DNA from: an uncultured Trichococcus sp.
Lineage (GTDB): Bacteria > Bacillota > Bacilli > Lactobacillales > Aerococcaceae
Direction of reading: 5' to 3'
Assembly: GCF_963663645.1 (NCBI RefSeq)
Contig: NZ_OY760503.1
Location: 1,741,501 to 1,805,500 of the forward strand
DNA length: 64,000 nt
Shown here: positions 54,130-62,580 of the stretch, in pieces
Layout of the letters: each line of letters begins with the position of its first letter
How positions within the stretch are numbered: position 1 is the first letter of the stretch
Position numbers and translations under genes: made by a program
The notes under the pieces: model-generated
Told to the model about the DNA's origin: nothing
The model's database searches: none
Seen by the model: the letters and a program-made list of their open reading frames with translations, nothing else

Positions 54130-54410
54130 TAGCTCCAGTATAGTCCGTATTCATCGGATTGGATAGGCTTACAACCGATTGTTGCGATTTCTGTCGCAAA
54201 TACGAGTGGTGCCGCGTCTCCAGCCATCTCCGACGAAGAGCCGCCTCATCGAAGAACAACGCTGCCGCCAGCTATCCACATCCGACGAGCGACTGTTTGT
54301 CGGAGGAAAATGATGCGCAAGTAGCGCACCTCCGGCGGAGCTGTCTTAAACGAAGCAAAAAATCAATCCGAAAAGTGTTGCCTGAAATTATGATTATAGG
54401 AATATTAAAT
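54130..54410. repeat. Dispersed module copy 2
   Basis: Related to 51500-51765 (see that entry). The right border AATCAATCCGAAAAGTGTT and CTGAAATTATGATTATAGGA is best conserved. The interior carries ACATCCGACGAGCGACTGTT paired with a GTCGGAGG arm. The following 54411-54814 is AT-rich, has a TATAAT at about 54434, and no gene I can support. Confidence 0.7.
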
Positions 54411-54814
54411 TAGAAATCTGTCAGGAAAGGGTTATAATATAAGGTATGGTTTGCAAGAAAGAACTAACACAGCGAAACTCTCGAGTGGGAATGATACAAT
54501 GCAGGACATCAAATATAAGGACGGTGGAATTCTTAAGAACACTAAGTCGTAATTAATCTTTTATTCTAGTTTTCGTAATCGAAAACAAAAGATGGGATTT
54601 CGTGAATTCACAGTTTCTTCATAATGTATTCGTTTGCTTTCTTATCATTCGGCTTTGAAAAGTAAAATTTAAGTAAAACTTCAAAAAAACTTCTATTTTT
54701 GTGCAAAAACAGTTGTAGAAATGTTATCATTAAAAATACTGAAAGATATTTTCTTTATGTGATTATATCTTAGACACAATTATAAGAAGAAAAAAATATT
54801 TATAGGGGTGCTGT

Positions 54815-55429
54815 ATGGAGTATTTGAAGGTAAAAAGAGTGATTGACTTAGTTCTTTCAGTATTGGCCGCAGTCATTTTATCACCATTATTCTTAATTTT
54901 ATTTATAGCAATAAAAATGGATACACCGGGTCCTATCTTCTTTAAGCAAAAAAGAGTTGGAATCAACAAAACGCATTTTCATATTTTGAAGTTCCGTACA
55001 ATGCGTATCGATACTCCCAAGGACACACCAACGCATTTATTAGGAAATCCTGATCAATACATCACTAAAGTCGGTAAATTCCTGAGAAAAACAAGCTTGG
55101 ATGAATTGCCTCAAATCTTCAACATCATCAAAGGCGAAATGGCCATCATCGGACCACGACCTGCATTGTGGAATCAGTACGATCTGATTGCTGAAAGAGA
55201 CAAGTACAATGCAAATGATGTGCGCCCAGGTTTAACCGGTTGGGCTCAAATTAATGGCCGCGATGAGTTGCCAATTGATGTCAAATCTGAGTTGGATGGC
55301 GAGTATATAAAAAAAATGAATTTCGTATTCGATGTGAAATGCTTTGTCGGAACCATTACAAGCGTTTTGAAAAGCGATGGAGTTATTGAAGGCGGCACAG
55401 GTGCGCTAAGTGAAGGAGGTAATCAATAG
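54815..55429 (+). CDS. Undecaprenyl-phosphate sugar phosphotransferase (priming enzyme)
   Basis: The 204-residue enzyme starts polysaccharide repeat-unit synthesis by moving a sugar phosphate to undecaprenyl phosphate at the membrane. It has one N-terminal membrane hairpin (VIDLVLSVLAAVILSPLFLI) and the conserved PGPIFFKQKRVG, FHILKFRTMR, RKTSLDELPQIFNIIKGEMA, IGPRP and RPGLTGWAQINGRD blocks of PglC/WcaJ-type transferases. It is the short, catalytic-domain-only form. AGGGGTG precedes the ATG. It heads the polysaccharide locus, with the next start 2 nt after its stop. Confidence 0.95.
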   Translation: MEYLKVKRVIDLVLSVLAAVILSPLFLILFIAIKMDTPGPIFFKQKRVGINKTHFHILKFRTMRIDTPKDTPTHLLGNPDQYITKVGKFLRKTSLDELPQIFNIIKGEMAIIGPRPALWNQYDLIAERDKYNANDVRPGLTGWAQINGRDELPIDVKSELDGEYIKKMNFVFDVKCFVGTITSVLKSDGVIEGGTGALSEGGNQ

Positions 55430-55431
55430 AG

Positions 55432-56301
55432 ATGAAGAGAATATTGATTACAGGTGCCAATAGCTATATTGGCACCTCTTTTGAAAAATGGATGACGCAA
55501 TGGCCGGAAAAATACCAGTTGGATAGCGTAGGTACAAGAAATGATGAATGGAAAGAACTTGATTTTTCTCCATATGACACAATTTTTCATGTAGCGGGGA
55601 TTGCCCACCAAGATGCGAAAGCAGATCAAGAAGAACTTTACTACAAAGTAAATCGGGACCTCACTATTGAAGTTGCTAAAAAAGCTAAGGCTGAAGGAGT
55701 CAAACAGTTCATTTTTATGAGCAGCATGATTGTGTATGGTGCAAGCAGTAAAATCGGGGAAACCAAAGTTATCACAAGAGATACTGTTCCGGAGCCAATT
55801 AATTTCTACGGAAACAGTAAGCTTCAAGCGGAACAGGGAATCCTTCCACTACAGTCGGAAGGATTTAATGTTGTCGTCATCCGTCCGCCGATGATTTACG
55901 GGAAAGATTCAAAAGGAAACTATCCGCTTTTGGCTAAGTTCGCGAAGATTACTCCAATATTTCCAGATATCGACAATAAAAGAAGTATGTTGCATATCGA
56001 TAATTTAACTGAATTAATTCGTTTATTAATTAGCAAAAATGAGCATGGAATTTTTTTCCCACAGAATAAAGAATATGTGAAGACATCAGAGATGGTTAGG
56101 ACAATCGCCGATATTAGTGGGAAAAAAATGAAATTAGTAAAAATATTTAATCCGACTTTATATTTATTATCTAATAAAATCGATTTGATAAATAAGGTGT
56201 TTGGCGATTTGAGTTACGATATGTCATTAAGTGATTTAAAACATGATTATCGTATTAAAGATTTAAAAAAATCAATTATTTCTACTGAAGTGGAGAGTTA
56301 A
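55432..56301 (+). CDS. NAD-dependent epimerase/dehydratase (nucleotide-sugar)
   Basis: The 289-residue extended short-chain dehydrogenase has an NAD loop (ILITGANSYIG), the HVAGIAHQD segment, catalytic Ser region FMSSMIVYG and the YxxxK motif INFYGNSKLQAEQ. It probably makes or modifies the nucleotide sugar used by the locus. GAAGGAGG lies upstream of the ATG, inside the preceding gene's end. The substrate is not predictable from sequence. Confidence 0.9.
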   Translation: MKRILITGANSYIGTSFEKWMTQWPEKYQLDSVGTRNDEWKELDFSPYDTIFHVAGIAHQDAKADQEELYYKVNRDLTIEVAKKAKAEGVKQFIFMSSMIVYGASSKIGETKVITRDTVPEPINFYGNSKLQAEQGILPLQSEGFNVVVIRPPMIYGKDSKGNYPLLAKFAKITPIFPDIDNKRSMLHIDNLTELIRLLISKNEHGIFFPQNKEYVKTSEMVRTIADISGKKMKLVKIFNPTLYLLSNKIDLINKVFGDLSYDMSLSDLKHDYRIKDLKKSIISTEVES

Positions 56302-56305
56302 TTTA

Positions 56306-57457
56306 ATGAAGAAAGTCCTTATGTTAGTAAATCATGATGTTGTAATTTATAACTTCAGGAAAGAACTTGTTGAGAGGTTATTAGAAGATGGGTATGAGGT
56401 CATTATTTCATCACCGTATGGAGAACGAATTGATGACCTAGTACAAATGGGTTGCCAGTACATCGAAGCCACTATTTCTAGGCATGGTACGAATATACTA
56501 GAAGAGTTAAAACTACTCGCACACTATAGAAAAATAATAAAAGATGTCAAACCAGATGTAGTACTCTCCTATACGATTAAACCTAATATTTACGGGGGAA
56601 TGGCATGTAGAGTATTGAATGTTCCTTATATTGCAAATATAACTGGATTGGGTACTGCGGTTGAGAATGCTGGACTGATGCAAAAAATTTCTATTGGGCT
56701 ATATAAGGTAGCATTCAAAAAAATTAACTGTGTTTTTTTTCAAAATACTGAGAATATGCAATTTTTTATAGATAATAATATAGCTATTGGCAAACATAGA
56801 TTAGTTCCAGGGTCAGGAGTGAATTTAGAACAATTTCAACCACTATCTTATCCGAATGATAATACAATCGAGTTTGTTTTTATTTCAAGAATAATGAAAG
56901 AAAAAGGAATAGAACAGTACTTAGAAGCTGCAGAAGTTATTCGTGGTAAATATCCCAACACGAGATTTCATATATGTGGTTTTTGCGAACAGAAATATGA
57001 AGAAAAATTAAATGAGCTTCAATCTAAAGGTATAATTATCTATCATGGAATGGTAAGGGACATTAGGCAAATTATGAGGAAGACACACTGTACTATTCAT
57101 CCTACATATTATCCCGAGGGAATATCGAATGTATTGCTAGAGAGTTCCGCATGTGCGAGACCTCTGATAACAACAAACAGATCCGGATGTCGTGAAGTTG
57201 TTGATACGGGAATCAATGGGTATATAATTGAACAAAAAAACTCACAAGATTTAATTGAGAAAATTGAGGATTTTATAAATTTAGATAATACCAATAGAAA
57301 ACAAATGGGACTTGCGGGTAGAAGGAAAGTAGAAGTAGAATTTGACAGACAGATTGTTGTTAGTGCATACCTTGAAGAAATTACAAAAGTGATGAATTGG
57401 ATGGAGATTGAAAATGGATTACAAAAGGATAATAAAGAGCCAGAAGTTACGACTTAA
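56306..57457 (+). CDS. Glycosyltransferase family 4 (GT-B)
   Basis: The 383-residue GT-B enzyme has an N-terminal domain (VLMLVNHDVVIYNFRKELVE) and a GT4 C-terminal donor domain with FISRIMKEKGIEQYLEAAE, PTYYPEGISNVLLESSACAR (E-x7-E type motif) and NRSGCREVVDTGINGY. It probably adds the second or a later sugar to the lipid-linked unit on the cytoplasmic face. It follows the epimerase by 4 nt and overlaps the next gene. Confidence 0.93.
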   Translation: MKKVLMLVNHDVVIYNFRKELVERLLEDGYEVIISSPYGERIDDLVQMGCQYIEATISRHGTNILEELKLLAHYRKIIKDVKPDVVLSYTIKPNIYGGMACRVLNVPYIANITGLGTAVENAGLMQKISIGLYKVAFKKINCVFFQNTENMQFFIDNNIAIGKHRLVPGSGVNLEQFQPLSYPNDNTIEFVFISRIMKEKGIEQYLEAAEVIRGKYPNTRFHICGFCEQKYEEKLNELQSKGIIIYHGMVRDIRQIMRKTHCTIHPTYYPEGISNVLLESSACARPLITTNRSGCREVVDTGINGYIIEQKNSQDLIEKIEDFINLDNTNRKQMGLAGRRKVEVEFDRQIVVSAYLEEITKVMNWMEIENGLQKDNKEPEVTT

Positions 57458-58313
57458 AATACTTAGTTTTACAGACTTTATTCCAAGCAGCTTAATGATT
57501 AAACTGCAGTACAAACTTGCTACTGGGAGAAATCTGAATTTGAATAAACCCGAAAGATTTACTGAAAAATTGCAATGGTATAAATTATATTATCAAGATG
57601 CGCTTATGACTCAATGTGCTGATAAGTACAGTGTTCGAGATTATATCAACTCAAAAGGGTTTGGAGATATATTAGTGCCTTTATTCGGGGTATATGAAGA
57701 TGCAAGGGATATTAATTTTGATATATTACCAGATAAGTTTGTTTTAAAGACGACAAATGGTAGTCATACTAATATTTTATGTGAAGACAAATCTAAGTTA
57801 GATACAGCAGAAACGATAAGAACGCTTAATGGATGGCTGAGTGAGAAAGCAGAAAAAGCTGGAAGAGAATGGGCATATTATGATATTAAACCAAGAATAA
57901 TATGTGAGAAATATCTTGAAAAAGATGATAATAATGATTTAGTAGATTATAAGTTTTTTTGCTTCAATGGAATTCCTGTATGTCTATATGTGATTGTTGA
58001 AAGATTCTTAAAAGGAGGAGCTAAATTAGCAATATATGATTTAAATTTCGCCAAAATGCCCTTTATAAGAGCGGACATCGCGGGAACAACAAAAGCGGTG
58101 AAGAAACCCAAAAATTTTGATAGAATGATTGAAATATCGAAATGTTTATCTGAGGATTTTCCACATGTCAGAGTTGATTTATATAATATTGATGGAGAAA
58201 TATTTTTTGGCGAATTAACATTTTATGATGGTAGTGGTTATAAAGGTTTTATACCAGACGAGTTTGACAAATTTTTAGGAGATAAGTTTTATTTACCTGA
58301 GGTAATGAAATGA
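57414..58313 (+). CDS. TupA-like ATP-grasp protein
   Basis: The 299-residue protein matches the TupA-like ATP-grasp family found in polysaccharide loci: NLNKPERFTEKLQWYKLYYQ, CADKYSVRDYI, DKFVLKTTNGS, PRIICEKYLE, DYKFFCFNG and the metal-binding DLYNIDGEIFFGELTFYDG. It likely ligates an amino acid or similar group to a sugar carboxylate. The ATG at 57414 has GGAG 7 nt upstream and lies 44 nt inside the preceding gene. Confidence 0.85.
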   Translation: MDYKRIIKSQKLRLKILSFTDFIPSSLMIKLQYKLATGRNLNLNKPERFTEKLQWYKLYYQDALMTQCADKYSVRDYINSKGFGDILVPLFGVYEDARDINFDILPDKFVLKTTNGSHTNILCEDKSKLDTAETIRTLNGWLSEKAEKAGREWAYYDIKPRIICEKYLEKDDNNDLVDYKFFCFNGIPVCLYVIVERFLKGGAKLAIYDLNFAKMPFIRADIAGTTKAVKKPKNFDRMIEISKCLSEDFPHVRVDLYNIDGEIFFGELTFYDGSGYKGFIPDEFDKFLGDKFYLPEVMK

Positions 58314-58323
58314 GGGTGTATTC

Positions 58324-59496
58324 ATGAGAATATTATTTTGTCACGATGGTCCGCTTAGGAAAGATGAATTCAATAATTATTACGGCACAGCACATAATGA
58401 TGATACTTTTAAAAGGTATTACAATATAGCAAATGATTTAGCTGTTGCAACTAGAGTTAGTAAAATTATAAACAGTGAGGCAAAAGTAACGTTATCAAAA
58501 ATTACTGTTTCTCCATTTGATGTTATCGAATGCCCAAATCTTTCAAATTTTAAGGGGCTTTTTGTAGATAGGTTAAAAGCAAAAAAAATTATATACTCTG
58601 AGGTAGAAAAATCAGACTATATAGTTGTTAGACTTCCTAGCGTATTAGGGTTCATTGCTATAGATGCAGCAATAAAAAATAACAAACCGTATCTAATAGA
58701 AGTAGTTGCTTGTCCTTGGGATGCTTTCTGGAATCATAGTTTAAAAGGGAAATTTGTAGCACCATTCATGTATTATTCAACTAAAAAACGTGTTGGAAAT
58801 GCAAAGTATTCTATTTATGTAACAAATAATTTCTTGCAAAATAGGTATCCAACTAGTGGGAAAAGCGTTAATTGCTCTAATGTGTCATTAACGGAGTTTA
58901 GTGATGATATTTTAGCAAGACGAATTGAAAAAATAAAGAACATTAATGATAATAGTAAAATAGTGATTGGAACAACTGCGGCAGTTGATGTCAAGTATAA
59001 GGGGCAGCAATATGTTATTCAAGCATTAGGTAAACTAAAACAACAGGGGATTACTCACTTTGAATATCAACTTATAGGCGGAGGTAATCAAGATTATCTA
59101 AAATCAGTAGCAAAAAAACATGACGTGGTGGATCAAGTTATTTTTTTGGGCTCATTACCACATAGGAAAGTATTTGAATGGTTAGACAAAATAGATTTAT
59201 ATGCACAGCCAAGTCGTCAAGAAGGATTGCCAAGAGCTCTAATAGAAGCAATGAGTCGAGGTTTGCCAGCATTTGGGGCGAACACAGCGGGCATACCTGA
59301 ACTTTTGGATAAAAATTACATTTTTAGTAATACAAGCCGAAATATTAAAGAGATTTGTTTAATGTTGGAAAATATTGACATTGAATTGATGATTGACCAA
59401 TCTAAACGTAATTTTTTTGAATCTAAAAGTTATAAAAAAGAATTAATTGAAGATAGACGAATTGATTTTTTTAATAGCTTCAAAAATAAATATTGA
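58324..59496 (+). CDS. Glycosyltransferase family 4 (GT-B)
   Basis: The 390-residue GT-B glycosyltransferase has the donor-domain signature AQPSRQEGLPRALIEAMSRG followed by NTAGIPELL, and YQLIGGGNQDYLKSVAKKH before it. The N-terminal half (MRILFCHDGPLRKDEFNNYY) would bind the acceptor. GAGGGTG precedes the ATG. It is part of the same operon and acts in the cytoplasm on the lipid-linked intermediate. Confidence 0.9.
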   Translation: MRILFCHDGPLRKDEFNNYYGTAHNDDTFKRYYNIANDLAVATRVSKIINSEAKVTLSKITVSPFDVIECPNLSNFKGLFVDRLKAKKIIYSEVEKSDYIVVRLPSVLGFIAIDAAIKNNKPYLIEVVACPWDAFWNHSLKGKFVAPFMYYSTKKRVGNAKYSIYVTNNFLQNRYPTSGKSVNCSNVSLTEFSDDILARRIEKIKNINDNSKIVIGTTAAVDVKYKGQQYVIQALGKLKQQGITHFEYQLIGGGNQDYLKSVAKKHDVVDQVIFLGSLPHRKVFEWLDKIDLYAQPSRQEGLPRALIEAMSRGLPAFGANTAGIPELLDKNYIFSNTSRNIKEICLMLENIDIELMIDQSKRNFFESKSYKKELIEDRRIDFFNSFKNKY

Positions 59497-59511
59497 CCAT
59501 TGGTGGTATAT

Positions 59512-60768
59512 ATGAATTTGAGAATAAGAAAAGAGATTAAACTAGTAATGTTGATGTTCTTTGTATTAATTGGTCCAAACTTATCATTTGGAAATATGGG
59601 TATTGATACAAAACAGATAACTTATTTGATATTGACAATTATATTTTTTTGTACATATAGATTCAGAGGGAATGCTTTACTTTTAGGCATATGTTTCCAA
59701 GCGTTTTATTGGATTATTGTAATACTTTTAAACGGTTTAAGAGACATTACTGGTTTGAAAATGTTATTAATAATGTTCTTGGGATATTTTTCAGCCAATC
59801 TCCTTTATATATTGTATATTAAGAAATATTGCAAGGATTCTGAAAGATACTTTTTTTTGCATGTAATGATTATTTCTGTTATTGAGTCTATTTTTGTGTT
59901 AATGGCTTATTTCAACTCACATGTATGGGATTTTAGTTACAAATATCTTGGGTACAAAAACACGAGAGTTTTTGAGTATATAAATAATATAGATGAAAGT
60001 AGAAGGTCTTTTGGCATTGGAACAGGAACAGGAACAATCGCATCCTTATACTTTTCTATATTTTTTATAGTGGCTGTACTTTACTATAAAAGATACAAGA
60101 CTACGTTTTCTTTTCTCTCAATATTAATAATAATTATCGCTACGGCTCTATTAGGTAGAACAGGTTTCTATTTTGAATTATTATTATTATTGGTTTGGGG
60201 ACTAATTTCGTTAATTAAGAAAATAGTAAATCCCGAAATAAAATTAAATAAAAAAATATTTTTAAATCTATTACCAATGGTAATCATTTTAATACTTATT
60301 TTTGTTAATTATGATCAGTCTGAAAAATTGGTTAATAAAACATTGCCCTGGTTATTTGAATTTATAGTTAACTTCATCAACGGTAAAGGTCTGAGTTCAA
60401 ATACTACTGATATCATAATGAACAGAATGTATTTTCTTCCGGATGATTCAACAACACTTATTTTTGGAAGCTCAAATTTAGGTAGAGGAACGATATTGTC
60501 ATTTATTCCTTCTGACGTAGGATATATTCGAACTATATTTGGGTTTGGCATATTGGGGTTAATATTAACGTATTTGCCAATTGTTTACTTATTGTATTTT
60601 GGTTATAAAAATAAAAAAATGATTTCTGGAGAATTATTATTATATTCATCCATACTTTTACTACTAGTTAATTTCAAAGAGCTGCATATTATATATGAAA
60701 GTAATTCAATAATAATGTTTTGTTGTTATTTTTTTATCATAAGAACAAAAAGGAATAGTAATAATTAA
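59512..60768 (+). CDS. Wzy-like polysaccharide polymerase
   Basis: The hydrophobic protein of about 418 residues has roughly ten to twelve membrane segments and a larger loop in the second half (NFINGKGLSSNTTDIIMNRM). This is the topology of Wzy/O-antigen-polymerase proteins that join repeat units outside the membrane. Sequence conservation in this class is low, so the call rests on topology, length and its place between glycosyltransferase genes. GGTGG lies 6 nt before the ATG at 59512. Confidence 0.75.
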   Translation: MNLRIRKEIKLVMLMFFVLIGPNLSFGNMGIDTKQITYLILTIIFFCTYRFRGNALLLGICFQAFYWIIVILLNGLRDITGLKMLLIMFLGYFSANLLYILYIKKYCKDSERYFFLHVMIISVIESIFVLMAYFNSHVWDFSYKYLGYKNTRVFEYINNIDESRRSFGIGTGTGTIASLYFSIFFIVAVLYYKRYKTTFSFLSILIIIIATALLGRTGFYFELLLLLVWGLISLIKKIVNPEIKLNKKIFLNLLPMVIILILIFVNYDQSEKLVNKTLPWLFEFIVNFINGKGLSSNTTDIIMNRMYFLPDDSTTLIFGSSNLGRGTILSFIPSDVGYIRTIFGFGILGLILTYLPIVYLLYFGYKNKKMISGELLLYSSILLLLVNFKELHIIYESNSIIMFCCYFFIIRTKRNSNN

Positions 60769-60860
60769 ATTTGAAATCTTACCTGGATTAACAGAATAAT
60801 ATAACTAAGAATACATGAAAAATTCATCATACCAACTATTAAATTGAATTATAAGGTTTG

Positions 60861-60899
60861 TTTAGCATAGTTAGGCAAGTTACGCATGACTATGCTAAA
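60861..60899. repeat. Hairpin in the intergenic gap of the polysaccharide locus
   Basis: TTTAGCATAGT (60861-60871) and ACTATGCTAAA (60889-60899) are exact complements. This is the only structure I see in the 214-bp gap 60769-60982. It lacks a T run, so terminator function is uncertain. Confidence 0.5.
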
Positions 60900-60982
60900 T
60901 TTGCATTAGTAGTAAATTTCATCAGAATTAGTTATGAGTTTTTTTAGGAATACAGGATGTTAGCCTTAAGGAGAATCAAGAG

Positions 60983-62017
60983 ATGATTAGTTTTGTAGTT
61001 CCAGTATATAATACTGAACCATATCTAAGTAATTGCATAGAAAGCATAATAAAACAAAATATATTTAGTTATGAAATAATACTTGTTAATGATGGTTCAA
61101 CAGATAATAGTTTAGACATATGTAATGAATATGCTAGAAAGTACATTAATATCTATGTGTTAAATCAAGAAAATAGAGGTCCTTCTGCTGCTCGAAATGC
61201 AGGACTAATGGAAGCTAATGGAGAGTACGTTTTTTTCATTGATAGTGATGACTATTATATAAAGGACTCCTTAATAAAGTTTGAATGTACACTAAACAAA
61301 AATAAAGAAGTGGATTTGATCTTTGGGAAAATAATGATGTTTTATGATAATAATAAAGAAGAGAGAAGGAAAATAAAATATAATAATACAGTGATGATAA
61401 ATTCGATGACAGGAGAAGAAGCTCTCAATTATCTTATTAAGACTGACCAAGTTATGATATCAAATTATAGTGCGATAATTAGAAAGGAATTATTAATTCA
61501 AAATAATATTTTATTTAAAGAAAATATCCGTTTTGCTGAAGATGTTGATTTTATGTTACGGGTATACTGCGCATCTAAAAATGTTCTTTTTATAGATGAG
61601 TTTTTTTTGATGTACAGAAAAAATCGAGAGGGTCAATTAACACAAACAGTTAATTTAAAAAAATTAAACATGGCAATTGAGTTGTATGATAAATTGTTAA
61701 AGGAAGTAGATTCTTGGAGTATCAAGGAAAATAGTAAAGAATATATAAAACGCTATATTGCAAATCTATATTTTTCGTCATTAGGCTCATTAAATAAAAA
61801 GGATCTAGAATATTATCAAAAATATGATTTGCTAAAAGAATATAGATATCTAATTAAATATACAGGGGGATATAAGTTTATTTTTAATAAATTTATATAT
61901 AATGTGTTTGGGTTTCATAGTTGTCTTACCTCTATGCAAATTATTAAAAAGTTATATTTTCATATGAATATATATAGGTCTGAAATTCTTCAATTATTGA
62001 AGTCACCAAAACCCTGA
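60983..62017 (+). CDS. Glycosyltransferase family 2 (GT-A)
   Basis: The 344-residue GT-A enzyme shows the GT2 N-terminal pattern ISFVVPVYNTEPYLSNCIES, VNDGSTDNS, GPSAARNAGLMEANGEY and the metal-binding IDSDDY, with AEDVDFMLRVY further on. It transfers a sugar to the growing repeat unit. AAGGAG precedes the ATG. Base composition is very AT-rich. Confidence 0.93.
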   Translation: MISFVVPVYNTEPYLSNCIESIIKQNIFSYEIILVNDGSTDNSLDICNEYARKYINIYVLNQENRGPSAARNAGLMEANGEYVFFIDSDDYYIKDSLIKFECTLNKNKEVDLIFGKIMMFYDNNKEERRKIKYNNTVMINSMTGEEALNYLIKTDQVMISNYSAIIRKELLIQNNILFKENIRFAEDVDFMLRVYCASKNVLFIDEFFLMYRKNREGQLTQTVNLKKLNMAIELYDKLLKEVDSWSIKENSKEYIKRYIANLYFSSLGSLNKKDLEYYQKYDLLKEYRYLIKYTGGYKFIFNKFIYNVFGFHSCLTSMQIIKKLYFHMNIYRSEILQLLKSPKP

Positions 62018-62580
62018 AACGTAGGACAAAAGTAGGTCAAAAAAAAATCTCATTGATTTTGATGGGAAAAATTTTTAATGTCTTTGACCTCAAAAATAAC
62101 GATATTAAGGGTGCTATTGTTGGCATAAATACTTACTATAAAATTAAAGATAATCTTAGTGTTCTATCATCGACCGTCTGTTAATTTGTTTGGGCTGTCA
62201 GTTTAACTTTACATTGTATTGGTCGACCTCTGTGGTCTTTCCAACAAATACGTACAATCTTATTTAATGATAAGTCGATAGCATTTGATATTTTTATTGA
62301 ACAAGTTAATCCCTTTCTCATCTGAGACTGTGGAAAAATTTAATATAAACAGTAATTAATGATTAAAAAACAGGAACAGTAATCATATTTATATTTTCTT
62401 GTAAAACACAATAGATTCATTATTTATTAATTAGTAGTTTTTCCTTATGTCACTCTAATTAAGACTGTTCACATATTTGATTTGACCGTTTTTATTTAAT
62501 TATTGTGTGATTATGAGAGTAAAGGTTTTATTAATTTAGAAATGTTTTTTATGTAAAATTATGATTGTTGAGGGAAAAAA
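62018..62580. other. Gene-poor intergenic stretch in the polysaccharide locus
   Basis: About 560 bp without a credible gene. AGGTCAAA near 62034 and TTTGACCT near 62082 form an inverted repeat. A minus-strand frame ending CWKDHRGRPIQCKVKLTAQT (about 62180-62260) has no start and no family I can name; it could be a transposase scrap. Confidence 0.3.

Noticed and set aside
62180-62330. Transposase fragment on the minus strand
   Set aside because: There is no start, no recognisable DDE or other motif, and no terminal repeats that could define an element.
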